NCBI GenBank assembly: GCA_963700895.1
Contig: CAVOZI010000021.1
Coordinates: 70,825 to 134,824 of the forward strand
Direction of reading: 5' to 3'
Length of the DNA stretch: 64,000 nucleotides
Source: Anderseniella sp963700895
Lineage (GTDB): Bacteria > Pseudomonadota > Alphaproteobacteria > Rhizobiales > Aestuariivirgaceae
Shown: positions 42,591-51,064 of the stretch, in pieces
Position numbering within the stretch: the first letter of the stretch is position 1
Layout: every line of letters begins with the position of its first letter
Translations under genes and position numbers: made by a program
Notes under the pieces: generated by a model
What the model saw: only the letters and a program-made list of their open reading frames with translations
What the model was told of the DNA's origin: nothing
Databases searched by the model: none

Positions 42591-43856
42591 CTATTTTGCA
42601 GCGACGGCCTGTATCATGGACATGGCTTTGAGGCGCGCCCAGGCCGGTGCATGACGGTACGCGATGCGGGCCAACGGCCGCAGCAGACGGATATAGAGCG
42701 CGCTGTGCAGCCGGCCGCGCATGGTCAGTGCGGCAGCATAGTCCTCGACGTTGATCACGCCGGAGGCCCATGATGCCTTGTAGGCGTCGCCCGGCACCAT
42801 GAGGTCGAAGATGTGCATGCCTGCCGACAGGGCGAGCCGTTGTGAGCGGTCCATATGGAGCCGCGCTGGCGACAGGTCCGTCAGGTCGGGGTCGTGACCA
42901 GTGATGAAGGCGCAATGGCGGCCATGATACCGCAGGCCCAGTTCGTGGGAGATGCAGCGGTCACCGGCTTTCAGCGTGGTGATGACGGGCTGAAGTCCGG
43001 TCTTGTGCCGGCGTCTGGCCAGGGCAATCAGGAAGTTGACCAGGCGTGGGTCCGTAAGGGGCAGGGAATAGAGGCCGCGTTTGGCAATCCACACCTGCTT
43101 GCTGCCGACGGCACTGCGCACCAGCTCTTCATAGTCCGAACTGGTGGCGTGGGCAACGAACGACACGCTGCCCAGCTTCTCGAGGGCGCCGGCAATCTTC
43201 TTGCGGCGGCGGCGCTGCACCTTGGTGTAGCGGGCGAGATAGGCGTCTTCGCTGTCAAAGGCTGACAGGTCCATGAATGGCGCGGTTTCGCGATATCCCG
43301 TGGCGCTCAGGTGGCGGCGGGCAAAGCGTGCGGCAAAGCTTCCTTCGCGCACATGGCGCAGGTGAATCACGTCGGTGCTGTGCGACGACTTAATGGCTTC
43401 CAGCAGGATATCCAGCGTGGCATCGGTCTGCCAGCCTGGCCGGCACAGGATGCCGCTGTACTGGGCATAGGGTTCACTGAGCGTGCGCAGGATGCGAATG
43501 CCTGACTTGCTGCATACCATTGCGGGCAATACGCATACGAGCCGGCCCGCATCGCGGATGGCGATGACGAGGAGTTCAAGATGATCGTCATGGGGAACAA
43601 AGGTTTCCGCCCAGGCCATGCACCAGTCGTGGCTCTGGAACAACGTGGCGCAATCCACGCAATCAGCCTCCAGGGCCAGCCAGTCACGGCGCAGACCGGC
43701 AAGACCTTCCAGTGTGGTGATGCATTGGAAGCTGAGGGCGGAACCATCCGCAGGTGAGGTCTTGCCGGTGCGGATGTCAGCGGCGGTGCTCACCTTCATG
43801 CTTGGTGGAAAGGCCACGTCAGCCGCTACGGCTTGTCTCAATATGGAATTCGTCAT
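42591..43856 (-). CDS. GNAT-fold acyltransferase (BioF2/CelD-like)
   Basis: A 421-residue protein with the duplicated GNAT fold of the BioF2-like/CelD group. The N-terminal half contains WLALEADCVDCATLFQSHDWCMAW and LLVIAIRDAGRLVCVLPA; the C-terminal acetyltransferase_6 half has KVQRRRRKKIAGALEKLG, RFARRH and FITGHDPDLTDLSPARLHM. Such proteins often act in exopolysaccharide synthesis by acylating sugars, or transfer aminoacyl groups. No exopolysaccharide genes are nearby. The start at 43856 is preferred over 43880. Confidence 0.75.
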   Translation of the reverse strand: MTNSILRQAVAADVAFPPSMKVSTAADIRTGKTSPADGSALSFQCITTLEGLAGLRRDWLALEADCVDCATLFQSHDWCMAWAETFVPHDDHLELLVIAIRDAGRLVCVLPAMVCSKSGIRILRTLSEPYAQYSGILCRPGWQTDATLDILLEAIKSSHSTDVIHLRHVREGSFAARFARRHLSATGYRETAPFMDLSAFDSEDAYLARYTKVQRRRRKKIAGALEKLGSVSFVAHATSSDYEELVRSAVGSKQVWIAKRGLYSLPLTDPRLVNFLIALARRRHKTGLQPVITTLKAGDRCISHELGLRYHGRHCAFITGHDPDLTDLSPARLHMDRSQRLALSAGMHIFDLMVPGDAYKASWASGVINVEDYAAALTMRGRLHSALYIRLLRPLARIAYRHAPAWARLKAMSMIQAVAAK

Positions 43857-44096
43857 ACTGGCCTGACCCCTACTCACCACGGCCGGAACCGATCACGACA
43901 ACGTGAAAGCAAGAACCATACCGTTTGCTGCTTGACCGCGGGTTAATGGCAAGCGTCGCCGCGGCGGCCGCCCCCGGCCGGCAAAGGGGCAGATGACCGA
44001 CCGGGAGACGCCATTGCGCCGGCATGGGCAGGGGAGCGAGAGAGGGGCGATAATGCGCCTGACCCGCCGGTGCAATCACCGGGATGCGGCGGAGGT

Positions 44097-44714
44097 TCAG
44101 TTGTTGCCGTTGCCCGTACCTTCTTCAGCTGGTTCGTCGCCATCGCCGGGCTGATCGTCCATCATCATGCCGCCGCGCATGCGCTGGTGCCATTTGCCCT
44201 GGCCACGGCGGTCATCCTTGCTGAGCGCACCATCGCCATTGCGGTCCATGCGTTCCACAAGGTCAGCCAGCGGGCGCTGGTATTCGTCGAGCGTCACGTC
44301 GGCATCGCCGTCACGGTCGAACTGCTGGAACTCGCGGACGATGCGCTCGGCCCGTGCCTTGAGGTAGAGCTGCTTGAACTCGTCGAGGCTCAGCTTGCCG
44401 TCATTGTTGGCGTCGAACTCCTTGAGCCAGGCTTCACGATTGGAGTTGATCTCGTCCTGGGTAAGCTTGCCGTCCTTGTTGGCGTCATAACGCTCCATCA
44501 TGTAGCGGCCAATGTGCCTGCCATGACCACCGCCGTGGTGCTTGCCGTGCATGCCGTAGCCGCCGCCACCCATCATTCCGTGATGGCCGCCGCCGTGCAT
44601 GCCATGACCGCCGCCGTATCCGTGACCTTCGCGGTGGGCCCACGCGGTGCCTGCAACGGCGGTGCCTGCAAGGGCGATGGCGGCAGCGATGGCGATCTTT
44701 GATGAAGTCTTCAT
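44097..44714 (-). CDS. Secreted EF-hand calcium-binding protein
   Basis: A 205-residue exported protein. Signal peptide residues 1-26 (ending GTAWA), then a Gly/His/Met-rich stretch (about 27-65) that could bind metals, then four EF-hand loops: DANKDGKLTQDE, DANNDGKLSLDE, DRDGDADVTLDE (degenerate) and DRNGDGALSKDD. The C-terminus is acidic. AAAGGAAGG precedes the ATG. Role is probably calcium-dependent periplasmic binding or signalling; no partner is apparent. Confidence 0.87.
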   Translation of the reverse strand: MKTSSKIAIAAAIALAGTAVAGTAWAHREGHGYGGGHGMHGGGHHGMMGGGGYGMHGKHHGGGHGRHIGRYMMERYDANKDGKLTQDEINSNREAWLKEFDANNDGKLSLDEFKQLYLKARAERIVREFQQFDRDGDADVTLDEYQRPLADLVERMDRNGDGALSKDDRRGQGKWHQRMRGGMMMDDQPGDGDEPAEEGTGNGNN

Positions 44715-44852
44715 GTGACCTTCCTTTCGGGTTGGTTCATTGGTGGGCTATCCGATGCCCATAAGACGCGGCGGCGGGTGCTAACCCGTCGCTGGCGGAA
44801 CATTACAATCAGGTCATGGTGAGGATGTGACGCGTCAGGCGGGACAGGCGCG

Positions 44853-45296
44853 TCAGGCAGAAAGCCGGTCCTCGACACGCTTGCGGATGGTGACCCATTC
44901 GCGGTTGTCGAAACCAAGAAGACCGGCAATGCGCCAGCCCATGTTCATCTCTTCATCGGTGATCACGCCGTCCGCCAGAAGTATTTCGCACAGCATCTCG
45001 ACGATGGTCTCGCGCTGGTCGCGGTCATAGGCGTCCTTGATGGCGCTGGTGAACCGGTAGAAGTCGACCGCGTCCTCATATTCCGCCTGCGCTTCGCTCA
45101 GCATCCGGCCGAGTTCGGCGTCACTGAGGTCAAACTTATCCTTGAGCAGCCGGTCGCGGGCGGCGGCCTCGGCTTCATCAAGGTGGCCGTCGATCAGCGA
45201 GGCGTGTACCAGCAACTCGGCAACGGCGGCGCGGGCATCGGGTCTTGTCGCCGGGGCAGGGGCGGAAAACAGGGCGTTGAGTTTCTCGAAGAACAT
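44853..45296 (-). CDS. TerB-family protein
   Basis: A 147-residue all-helical protein of the TerB/DjlA-like family. Acidic motifs LLVHASLIDGHLDEAE (about residues 28-43) and LCEILLADGVITDEEM (about 101-116) match the two metal-binding helix pairs of TerB. A small Pro/Ala-rich linker follows the hydrophobic start MFFEKLNALF. TerB-like proteins are linked to tellurite resistance and envelope stress, but here it stands alone and the role is unknown. Confidence 0.85.
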   Translation of the reverse strand: MFFEKLNALFSAPAPATRPDARAAVAELLVHASLIDGHLDEAEAAARDRLLKDKFDLSDAELGRMLSEAQAEYEDAVDFYRFTSAIKDAYDRDQRETIVEMLCEILLADGVITDEEMNMGWRIAGLLGFDNREWVTIRKRVEDRLSA

Positions 45297-45337
45297 GGGT
45301 CAGACTTAAGGCGAGACTGGTGCAGCGGCAAGTTACA

Positions 45338-46036
45338 ATGGGGAAATCAGCCATGACGAGATTGGTTGCGGTGATGGCGGCCATGCTGGTGCTGGGGGTG
45401 ATGTCCGGCGAGGCGTGGACGCAGGTGGCGCCGACAGGGGCCGAGCTTGCCGCGTATACGGGTCTGCACGCAGCCGCCGCGCAGGGCGACGTGGCGCTGA
45501 TCAAGCAGCTGGTGGCGGCGGGCGCCAACGTCAACGCCACCGATGCCTATCGAAGGACGCCGATGCACGTGGCGGCCTACCAGTCGCACAACGAGGCGGT
45601 GCTGGCACTTGCGGAAGCGGGCGGCGACCCGAACCTGCTGGAAGCTGACCGCTATGATATCATCACCATCGCTGCGGTGGCCGACGACGCGGAGATGGTG
45701 CGCACGGCGGTCAAGGCGGGCGGCAAGGCGGCCAATATTACCAGCATCTATGACGGCACGGCGCTTATTGCCGCTGCGCACGAGGGCAACTGGGAGAGTA
45801 TTGCCGTGCTGATCAAGTCAGGTGCGCCGCTCGATCACGTCAACAACCTGGGCTGGACGGCAATGATCGAGGCCGTGGTGCTGGGCGATGGCGGCAAGCG
45901 GCACCAAAAGTCGCTCAAGCTGCTGATCGATGCCGGGGCCGACAAATTGATCGCCGACCGCAACGGCAAAACCCCGCTCGATCTGGCGCGCGAGCGTGGT
46001 TACGGGGCGATGGTGAGGATGCTCGAAGGAGGCTGA
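45338..46036 (+). CDS. Exported ankyrin-repeat protein
   Basis: A 232-residue protein with a signal peptide (hydrophobic stretch LVAVMAAMLVLGVMS, cleaved near TQVA) and about five ankyrin repeats: GLHAAAAQGDVALIKQLVAAGANVN, RTPMHVAAYQSH, ITIAAVADDAEMV, TALIAAAHEGNWESI, and KTPLDLARERGYGAMV at the end. It probably mediates protein binding in the periplasm. The start could also be the ATG at 45353; no clear ribosome site decides it. Confidence 0.85.
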   Translation: MGKSAMTRLVAVMAAMLVLGVMSGEAWTQVAPTGAELAAYTGLHAAAAQGDVALIKQLVAAGANVNATDAYRRTPMHVAAYQSHNEAVLALAEAGGDPNLLEADRYDIITIAAVADDAEMVRTAVKAGGKAANITSIYDGTALIAAAHEGNWESIAVLIKSGAPLDHVNNLGWTAMIEAVVLGDGGKRHQKSLKLLIDAGADKLIADRNGKTPLDLARERGYGAMVRMLEGG

Positions 46037-46177
46037 ACCGCTATCGCGTCAGTTGCCTGATGGCCACTTCTGATGCCGGTTTGCTACCGCCAATTGTGTC
46101 TGGACGGGTTCCATGCGACGTGCGTAATCTCCTCTCAGGTGTTCCGGTTCACGAGAACACGTTCGCGGAGGAAAACA

Positions 46178-47152
46178 ATGAGATTGATCAAGCAGGCGAT
46201 TGCGCTGGCGGCCGTCAGCGCAAGCATGGTGGTATCGGCGCTTGCCTTTACGCCCGAAACCACGGAGTGCATTGCTCCAGCCAATCCAGGCGGAGGCTGG
46301 GACTTTACTTGCCGCCAGGCCGGCAAGACCCTGCAGGACCTGCAGATGATACCCGGCACCATGCAGGTGCTCAATCTGGCTGGCGGCGGCGGCGGTGTGG
46401 CGTTCGCCGAAGTCGTCAACAAGCGCAATGCCGAGAACGGCCTGATCGTGGCGGCTTCGTCGGCCACTGCAACGCGGCTGGCGCAGGGCGCCTATCCCGG
46501 CAACACCATGGACCAGGTGCGCTGGGTGGCTTCGGTCGGCGCCGATTACGGCATCATCGCGGTGGCCAAGGACTTGGCCATCAACACGCTTCCCGAGTTG
46601 ATGGACAAGATCAAGGCGGATCCCGCGTCCATTTCCATCGCCGGCGGATCGGCGGTTGGCGGCTGGGACCACCTCAAGGTGTTGATGGCGGCCAGGAAGG
46701 CTGGCGTCGCCGACGTGCGCGCCGTCAAGTATGTGGCGTTTGATGGCGGCGGCGAGGCCGTTACCCAGCTGCTGGCCGGCTCGGTTCAGGCGTTCACCGG
46801 CGATGCGTCGGAAGCAAAAGGCTTCGTCGATTCCGGCGACATCAAGGTTATTGCAGTGCTGGCGCCGGAGCGGCTTGCCGGTGATTTCGCCAACTTCCCC
46901 ACTGCAAAGGAGCAGGGCCTGGATGTCGTCGGCGCAAACTGGCGCGGATTCTATGCGCCCGGCGGCATGTCCGACGACGCCTACAACTACTGGGTCGAGA
47001 GCATCTCGAAGATGTACGCCTCGGATCAATGGAAGCAGGTCATGGAAACCAACGGGCTGGCGCCGCTCAGTCTGGCAGGGCTGATTTCCAGGCATTCGTC
47101 CAGGCCTCCGTTCAGGAAATCCAGGATATCTCGAAAGAGATCGGCTTGCTGA
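46178..47152 (+). CDS. tctC: Tripartite tricarboxylate transporter substrate-binding protein, 3' frameshift
   Basis: The periplasmic TctC (TTT family) subunit that captures carboxylates for TctAB. Signal peptide residues 1-24, then TECIAPANPGGGWDFTCR, typical of the family, and GGGEAVTQLLAGSVQAF. As read, the last residues (LISRHSSRPPFRKSRISRK...) are foreign. If one G is added to the GGG at 47078-47080, the frame gives ADFQAFVQASVQEIQDISKE...LLK ending at 47157, the expected C-terminus. So the gene has a single-base deletion or sequencing indel; the intact protein would be 326 residues. GGAGGAAA precedes the ATG at 46178. Confidence 0.88.
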   Translation: MRLIKQAIALAAVSASMVVSALAFTPETTECIAPANPGGGWDFTCRQAGKTLQDLQMIPGTMQVLNLAGGGGGVAFAEVVNKRNAENGLIVAASSATATRLAQGAYPGNTMDQVRWVASVGADYGIIAVAKDLAINTLPELMDKIKADPASISIAGGSAVGGWDHLKVLMAARKAGVADVRAVKYVAFDGGGEAVTQLLAGSVQAFTGDASEAKGFVDSGDIKVIAVLAPERLAGDFANFPTAKEQGLDVVGANWRGFYAPGGMSDDAYNYWVESISKMYASDQWKQVMETNGLAPLSLAGLISRHSSRPPFRKSRISRKRSAC

Positions 47153-47170
47153 AGTGACCGAAGTGCTGCA

Positions 47171-47209
47171 AACGCCAGGCGTGGCGGGAGCGCCGTTGCG
47201 CCTGGCGTT
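47171..47209 (+). terminator. Intercistronic hairpin between tctC and tctB
   Basis: AACGCCAGGCG (47171-47181) and CGCCTGGCGTT (47199-47209) form an 11-bp perfect stem with a 17-nt loop. There is no T-run. It probably gives partial termination or protects tctC mRNA, so that the binding protein is made in excess of the membrane subunits. Confidence 0.6.
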
Positions 47210-47227
47210 CAACAAGGGGAGAGCGGC

Positions 47228-47677
47228 ATGACCGGCAGACGGGGCATCAGTGACCGCGTGCTCGGTGCGGCCTGCGTTGCGCTGGCAGCATTTTTCATCT
47301 GGGCCGCAACTCGTATAGAACTGAGCTTTATTTCCGATCCGGTCGGACCCCGGATATTTCCGATCATCATTGGCATCGTTGTCGGGCTTTGCGGCATCAT
47401 CATCCTGTTGCGGCCAGATCCCGAGCCGGACTGGCCGGCACTGCCGCGTCTGCTGGAAATCGGTGCGGCAGTCCTGGTACTCGTGGCCTATGCGCAGGCT
47501 CTGCCCGAGCTCGGATTCGTCTTCAGCACGGCTGTTGCGTCTGCCTATCTGTCGTGGCGGTTGGGTTCGAAGCCGCTGGAAGCCATCATCGCAGGCAGCG
47601 GCATTGCAGTTGCGATCTACATTGTCTTTCACCTGATACTCGGCCTGTCGCTGGCGCGCGGGCCTTGGGGCTTCTAG
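47228..47677 (+). CDS. tctB: Tripartite tricarboxylate transporter small membrane subunit
   Basis: A 149-residue TctB protein with four predicted helices and the family start DRVLGAACVALAAFFIW...ISDPVGPRIFPIIIGIV. TctB is required with TctA for carboxylate uptake driven by ion gradients. GGGGAGAG precedes the ATG. It lies 9 bp before tctA. Confidence 0.9.
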   Translation: MTGRRGISDRVLGAACVALAAFFIWAATRIELSFISDPVGPRIFPIIIGIVVGLCGIIILLRPDPEPDWPALPRLLEIGAAVLVLVAYAQALPELGFVFSTAVASAYLSWRLGSKPLEAIIAGSGIAVAIYIVFHLILGLSLARGPWGF

Positions 47678-47686
47678 GAGTGAAGC

Positions 47687-49225
47687 ATGGAAACGCTTGC
47701 TTCTCTGTCTGACGGCTTCATCGTTGCGCTGTCCTGGCAAAACCTGGGGCTGGCACTGCTCGGCTGTTTCCTCGGCACCATCATCGGCGCACTGCCGGGG
47801 CTTGGACCATCGAACGGTGTGGCGATCCTGATACCGGTCGCTTTCGCGCTGGGCCTGCCTGCCACGCCGGCCCTGATCCTGCTCACCAGTGTTTATTACG
47901 GCGCCATGTATGGCGGGCGCATCTCGTCCATCCTGCTCAATATTCCGGGTGACGAGCCAGCGATGATGACGACGCTGGACGGCTACCCGATGGCGCAAAA
48001 GGGGAAAGCCGGCGAGGCGCTGATGATATCGGCCATTGCCTCGTTTGTTGGCTCGTTCGTCGCCACGTGGGGGCTCGTGTTCCTTGCGCCGCAGCTGGTC
48101 AAGGTGGCGTTGCTGTTCGGCCCGGCGGAGTATTTTGCGCTGTTCACACTTGCCTTTGCCACGCTGGGCGGGCTGGCCAGCCGCAACCAGGCCAAGGCTG
48201 CCCTTGCTGCTGGGCTTGGCCTTGGCATCGCCATGATCGGCGTCGATGGGCAGACGGGTGTCCCTCGCTTTTCGTTCGGCGAGGTGCACCTTTATGATGG
48301 AATTGATTTCCTGGTCGCCATCGTGGGCCTGTTTGCGCTTTCGGAGGTGTTCATTTTTCTCGAGAAGCGACACGACGATGCCGCCGCCGCTTCAAAAGGG
48401 GTAAAACTGGGCCGCCTGTTGCCATCAATGTCACTGTTGAAGGGGCTTTGGCCGTCAATCTGGCGTGGCACAGGCATTGGCTTCATAGCCGGTGTGCTGC
48501 CGGGGGCGGGAGCGTCGCTGGGTTCGTTTCTGGCCTATGCGATGGAGAAGAAGGTGTCCGACGGCAAGAAGACCTTCGGCACCGGTGATCCGCGCGGCAT
48601 AGCTGCACCGGAAGCTGGCAACAACGCCTCGGCAGGTGGGGCATTGGTGCCAATGCTGGCGCTTGGTGTGCCCGGGTCGGGTACGACGGCGGTGCTGCTC
48701 GCGATGCTGCTGGCGCTTAACATCACGCCGGGGCCACTGCTGTTCACCCAGAATCCTGACGTCGTATGGGGGCTGATAGCTGCGCTGTTCATCGCCAACT
48801 TCATGCTGCTTTTCCTGAACCTGCCGCTTGTCGGCCTGTTTGCCAGGGTGCTGCTGGTGCCGACCCGCTATCTGATGCCTGGCGTGGCGATGATCTCAGT
48901 AGTTGGCATCTACGGTATTTCAGGTTCAACCTTCGACCTGATGGTGATGATCGGATTCGGTGTGCTGGGCTGGGCCTTGCGTAAGATGGACGTGCCGCTG
49001 GTGCCGATCGTTCTGGGCATCCTGCTTGGCAACCAGATGGAAGTGAACCTGCGCCGCGAGATGACCATTTCCAATGGCGACTGGACGGCGCTGTTCGACT
49101 CAGCCCTGTCGGTCGGGTTGTGGTCGGTGGCGATTATCGGTTTCGTTGTGCCGATCCTGTTCGGCCGCTATTTCCGGCCGAAGCTGGCGGACGATGCCAG
49201 GATGGAAGGCTCCGATCCCGACTAG
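47687..49225 (+). CDS. tctA: Tripartite tricarboxylate transporter large membrane subunit
   Basis: A 512-residue TctA permease with about 12 helices. Signatures: GALPGLGPSNGVAILIPVAF (about residues 35-54), SSILLNIPGDEPAMMTTLDGYPMAQ, and the repeated half-motif VLPGAGASLGSFLAYAMEKK...GIAAPEAGNNASAGGALVPMLALGVPGSGTTA. It completes a tctC-tctB-tctA operon whose substrate (citrate, tartrate, terephthalate or another carboxylate) cannot be told from sequence; no two-component tctDE regulators are near. The stop is only 3 bp from the convergent VWA gene. Confidence 0.93.
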   Translation: METLASLSDGFIVALSWQNLGLALLGCFLGTIIGALPGLGPSNGVAILIPVAFALGLPATPALILLTSVYYGAMYGGRISSILLNIPGDEPAMMTTLDGYPMAQKGKAGEALMISAIASFVGSFVATWGLVFLAPQLVKVALLFGPAEYFALFTLAFATLGGLASRNQAKAALAAGLGLGIAMIGVDGQTGVPRFSFGEVHLYDGIDFLVAIVGLFALSEVFIFLEKRHDDAAAASKGVKLGRLLPSMSLLKGLWPSIWRGTGIGFIAGVLPGAGASLGSFLAYAMEKKVSDGKKTFGTGDPRGIAAPEAGNNASAGGALVPMLALGVPGSGTTAVLLAMLLALNITPGPLLFTQNPDVVWGLIAALFIANFMLLFLNLPLVGLFARVLLVPTRYLMPGVAMISVVGIYGISGSTFDLMVMIGFGVLGWALRKMDVPLVPIVLGILLGNQMEVNLRREMTISNGDWTALFDSALSVGLWSVAIIGFVVPILFGRYFRPKLADDARMEGSDPD

Positions 49226-49228
49226 TGC

Positions 49229-50407
49229 CTACCGCACCAGTTCCCTGATCGCCTCGTCCAGGCCTTCGATGGTGAGCGGGTACATGCGGCCTTCGAACAG
49301 TTGCTGGATGTACTGGATCGATGGCGTGTAGTTCCAGTATTTCGGGTTGGACGGGTTGAGCCAGACGCAAGACCCGTAGATATCGGTGATGCGCTTGAGC
49401 CACAGCGCGCCGGGTTCGTCGTTGAAATGCTCGACCGAGCCGCCGGAGTGGGTGAGCTCGTAGGGGCTCATGGAGGCATCGCCGACGAAGATGACCTTGT
49501 AGTCCGAGCCGTAGGTGTGCAGCACGTCCCAGGTGGGCTCGGTGGCGGTGTGGCGGCGGCGGTTTTCCTTCCACAGGCGTTCGTAGACGCAGTTGTGGAA
49601 GTAGAAATACTCCATGTGCTTGAACTCGGCGCGGGCGGCGGAGAACAGTTCCTCGCACATGCGGATGTAAGGGTCCATGGAGCCGCCGACATCGAAGAAG
49701 ATCAGCGCCTTCACGGTGTTGCGCTTCTCTGGCACCATTTTCAGGTCGAGATAGCCCTTGTTGGCCGTGGCGCGGATGGTGTCGTCGAGGTCGAGCTCTT
49801 CCGGTGCGCCTTCGCGGGCGAACTTGCGCAACCGCCGGAGCGCGACCTTGATGTTGCGGGTGCCAAGCTCGACAGAGTCATCGAGATCCCTGAACTCGCG
49901 CTTGTCCCACACCTTGATGGCGCGGTTGTTGCGGTTCCTGTCCTGGCCGATGCGGATGCCGGCGGGGTTGTAGCCATAGGCGCCATAAGGCGAGGTGCCC
50001 CCCGTTCCGATCCACTTGTTGCCGCCCTGGTGGCGGCCTTTTTGTTCCTCGAGGCGCTTCTTCAGCTCTTCCATGATCTTTTCCCAGCCGCCGAGCGCCT
50101 CGATCTGGGCTTTCTCTTCCTCGGTCAGGAACTTCTCGTTGAGCTTGCGCAGCCATTCCTCGGGGATGTTGGCGAGCAACTCTTCCGGGGTGAGGCCCTC
50201 CAGTCCCTTGAAGACGTGCCCGAACACCTTGTCGAACTTGTCGAGGTTGCGCTCGTCCTTCACCAGCGTGGCGCGGGAAAGATAGTAGAAATCCTCCACC
50301 GAAAAGCCGGCGAGGTTCTTCTCCATCGCCTCCATGAGGGTGAGGTACTCCTTCAGCGTGGCGGGCACGCCGGCGGCTTTCAGTTCGTGGAAGAAGGTGG
50401 TGAACAT
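49229..50407 (-). CDS. CoxE-like VWA domain protein
   Basis: A 392-residue cytoplasmic protein with a CoxE-like VWA domain at the C-terminus. The first half is helical and charged (TLKEYLTLMEAMEKNL; AQIEALGGWEKIMEELKKRL), followed by a Gly/Asn-rich linker (GGNKWIGTGGTSPYGAYGYNP). The MIDAS motif reads ALIFFDVGGSMDPYI near residue 230, so the usual Ser of DxSxS is Gly. Such proteins usually work with a MoxR-type AAA+ ATPase that is encoded beside them; none is seen in this window. The start at 50407 (MFTTFFHELKAAG) is conserved. Confidence 0.87.
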   Translation of the reverse strand: MFTTFFHELKAAGVPATLKEYLTLMEAMEKNLAGFSVEDFYYLSRATLVKDERNLDKFDKVFGHVFKGLEGLTPEELLANIPEEWLRKLNEKFLTEEEKAQIEALGGWEKIMEELKKRLEEQKGRHQGGNKWIGTGGTSPYGAYGYNPAGIRIGQDRNRNNRAIKVWDKREFRDLDDSVELGTRNIKVALRRLRKFAREGAPEELDLDDTIRATANKGYLDLKMVPEKRNTVKALIFFDVGGSMDPYIRMCEELFSAARAEFKHMEYFYFHNCVYERLWKENRRRHTATEPTWDVLHTYGSDYKVIFVGDASMSPYELTHSGGSVEHFNDEPGALWLKRITDIYGSCVWLNPSNPKYWNYTPSIQYIQQLFEGRMYPLTIEGLDEAIRELVR

Positions 50408-50810
50408 GCACTGCTTATAGCCGGGTGCGGGCTGGCTGAAAAGCATTACGCCGGCTTTGATCGGGAGGGAGGAGGCCCGATCAAAACCGGCGGGGAGGGC
50501 AGTCAGTCAGTCTAGGCGAGCTTCTTGTCGTCTTGCGGCGGGACCCGGTTTGCAGGGGATGGGGGTGAACCGCTTGGTTGTTGTTTCGCCTTGTTGTTGA
50601 TGAATACCCTACCGGCGTGTGCAGCGGGAGGATGTGCATTTCATCACATTCTGGTCGTCCCCTGCCGGAGACCTACTGAGGCGCTCTCCTCCACGCCTCT
50701 TGCTTGCCTTCCGCCCGCACATCCGTGCGGCCGTCCGTTCAAGGGCTGGCTTTCGCTGCGCTCACTTGCCCTGCCACGGCGGGGCTCATCCAAGCCTCTT
50801 ATCGGGTGAG
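50408..50810. other. Intergenic region upstream of the CoxE-like gene
   Basis: This 403-bp region holds the 5' region of the CoxE-like gene, with the hairpin at 50450-50491, and the 3' side of the DUF1328 gene. A 94-residue frame (50525-50809, plus strand) has no recognisable features and was not accepted. The sequence around 50730-50800 looks like eroded or repeated intergenic DNA. Confidence 0.4.
50450..50491 (-). other. Long inverted repeat in the leader of the CoxE-like gene
   Basis: GCCGGCTTTGATCGGG (50450-50465) is nearly complementary to CCCGATCAAAACCGGC (50476-50491), with a purine-rich loop. It begins 43 bp upstream of the CoxE-like start. It could be a regulatory hairpin or a terminator for a gene read from the right. 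Confidence 0.5.
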
Positions 50811-50993
50811 TTAGATTGCCAGGGCGGCGGGGCCGGCGATGGCGACGACGCCAAGCAATACGAGGATGAACAGGATCAGGGCAATGGTGATCAGTATCCG
50901 TGCTCCGGTTGCTGCGACACCTGCGACGCCGTGGAATCCAAGCAGGCTGGCAATGGCGGCGATGGCGATGAGGATGAGGATCCATTTGATCAT
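50811..50993 (-). CDS. DUF1328 (YtjA-like) small membrane protein
   Basis: A 60-residue protein of the DUF1328/UPF0391 family with two membrane helices: MIKWILILIAIAAIASLLGFHGVAG... and ILITIALILFILVLLGVV. The start at 50993 is chosen because AGAAGT preceded by AAAGGAG lies just upstream and MIKW is the family start; an upstream ATG at 51029 is rejected. These proteins are common and of unknown function, often stress-induced. Confidence 0.88.
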   Translation of the reverse strand: MIKWILILIAIAAIASLLGFHGVAGVAATGARILITIALILFILVLLGVVAIAGPAALAI

Positions 50994-51064
50994 GACTTCT
51001 CCTTTCGCGGTTACGCAGAGTAAATGCATGACCTCGCCAAAAAGTTCCGCTTACGGACAGGTCG

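Noticed and set aside
43870..44079. Short minus-strand frames between the GNAT and EF-hand genes
   Set aside because: Low-complexity Pro/Arg composition and no ribosome site; region treated as intergenic.
46049..48373. Long minus-strand reading frame of 774 codons across the tctCBA genes
   Set aside because: It is opposite genes with clear families, has no domain and a His/Arg/Gln-rich composition typical of a high-GC antisense frame.
50525..50809. 94-codon plus-strand frame in the gap before DUF1328
   Set aside because: No family resemblance, Pro/Cys-rich odd composition, lies in likely non-coding DNA.
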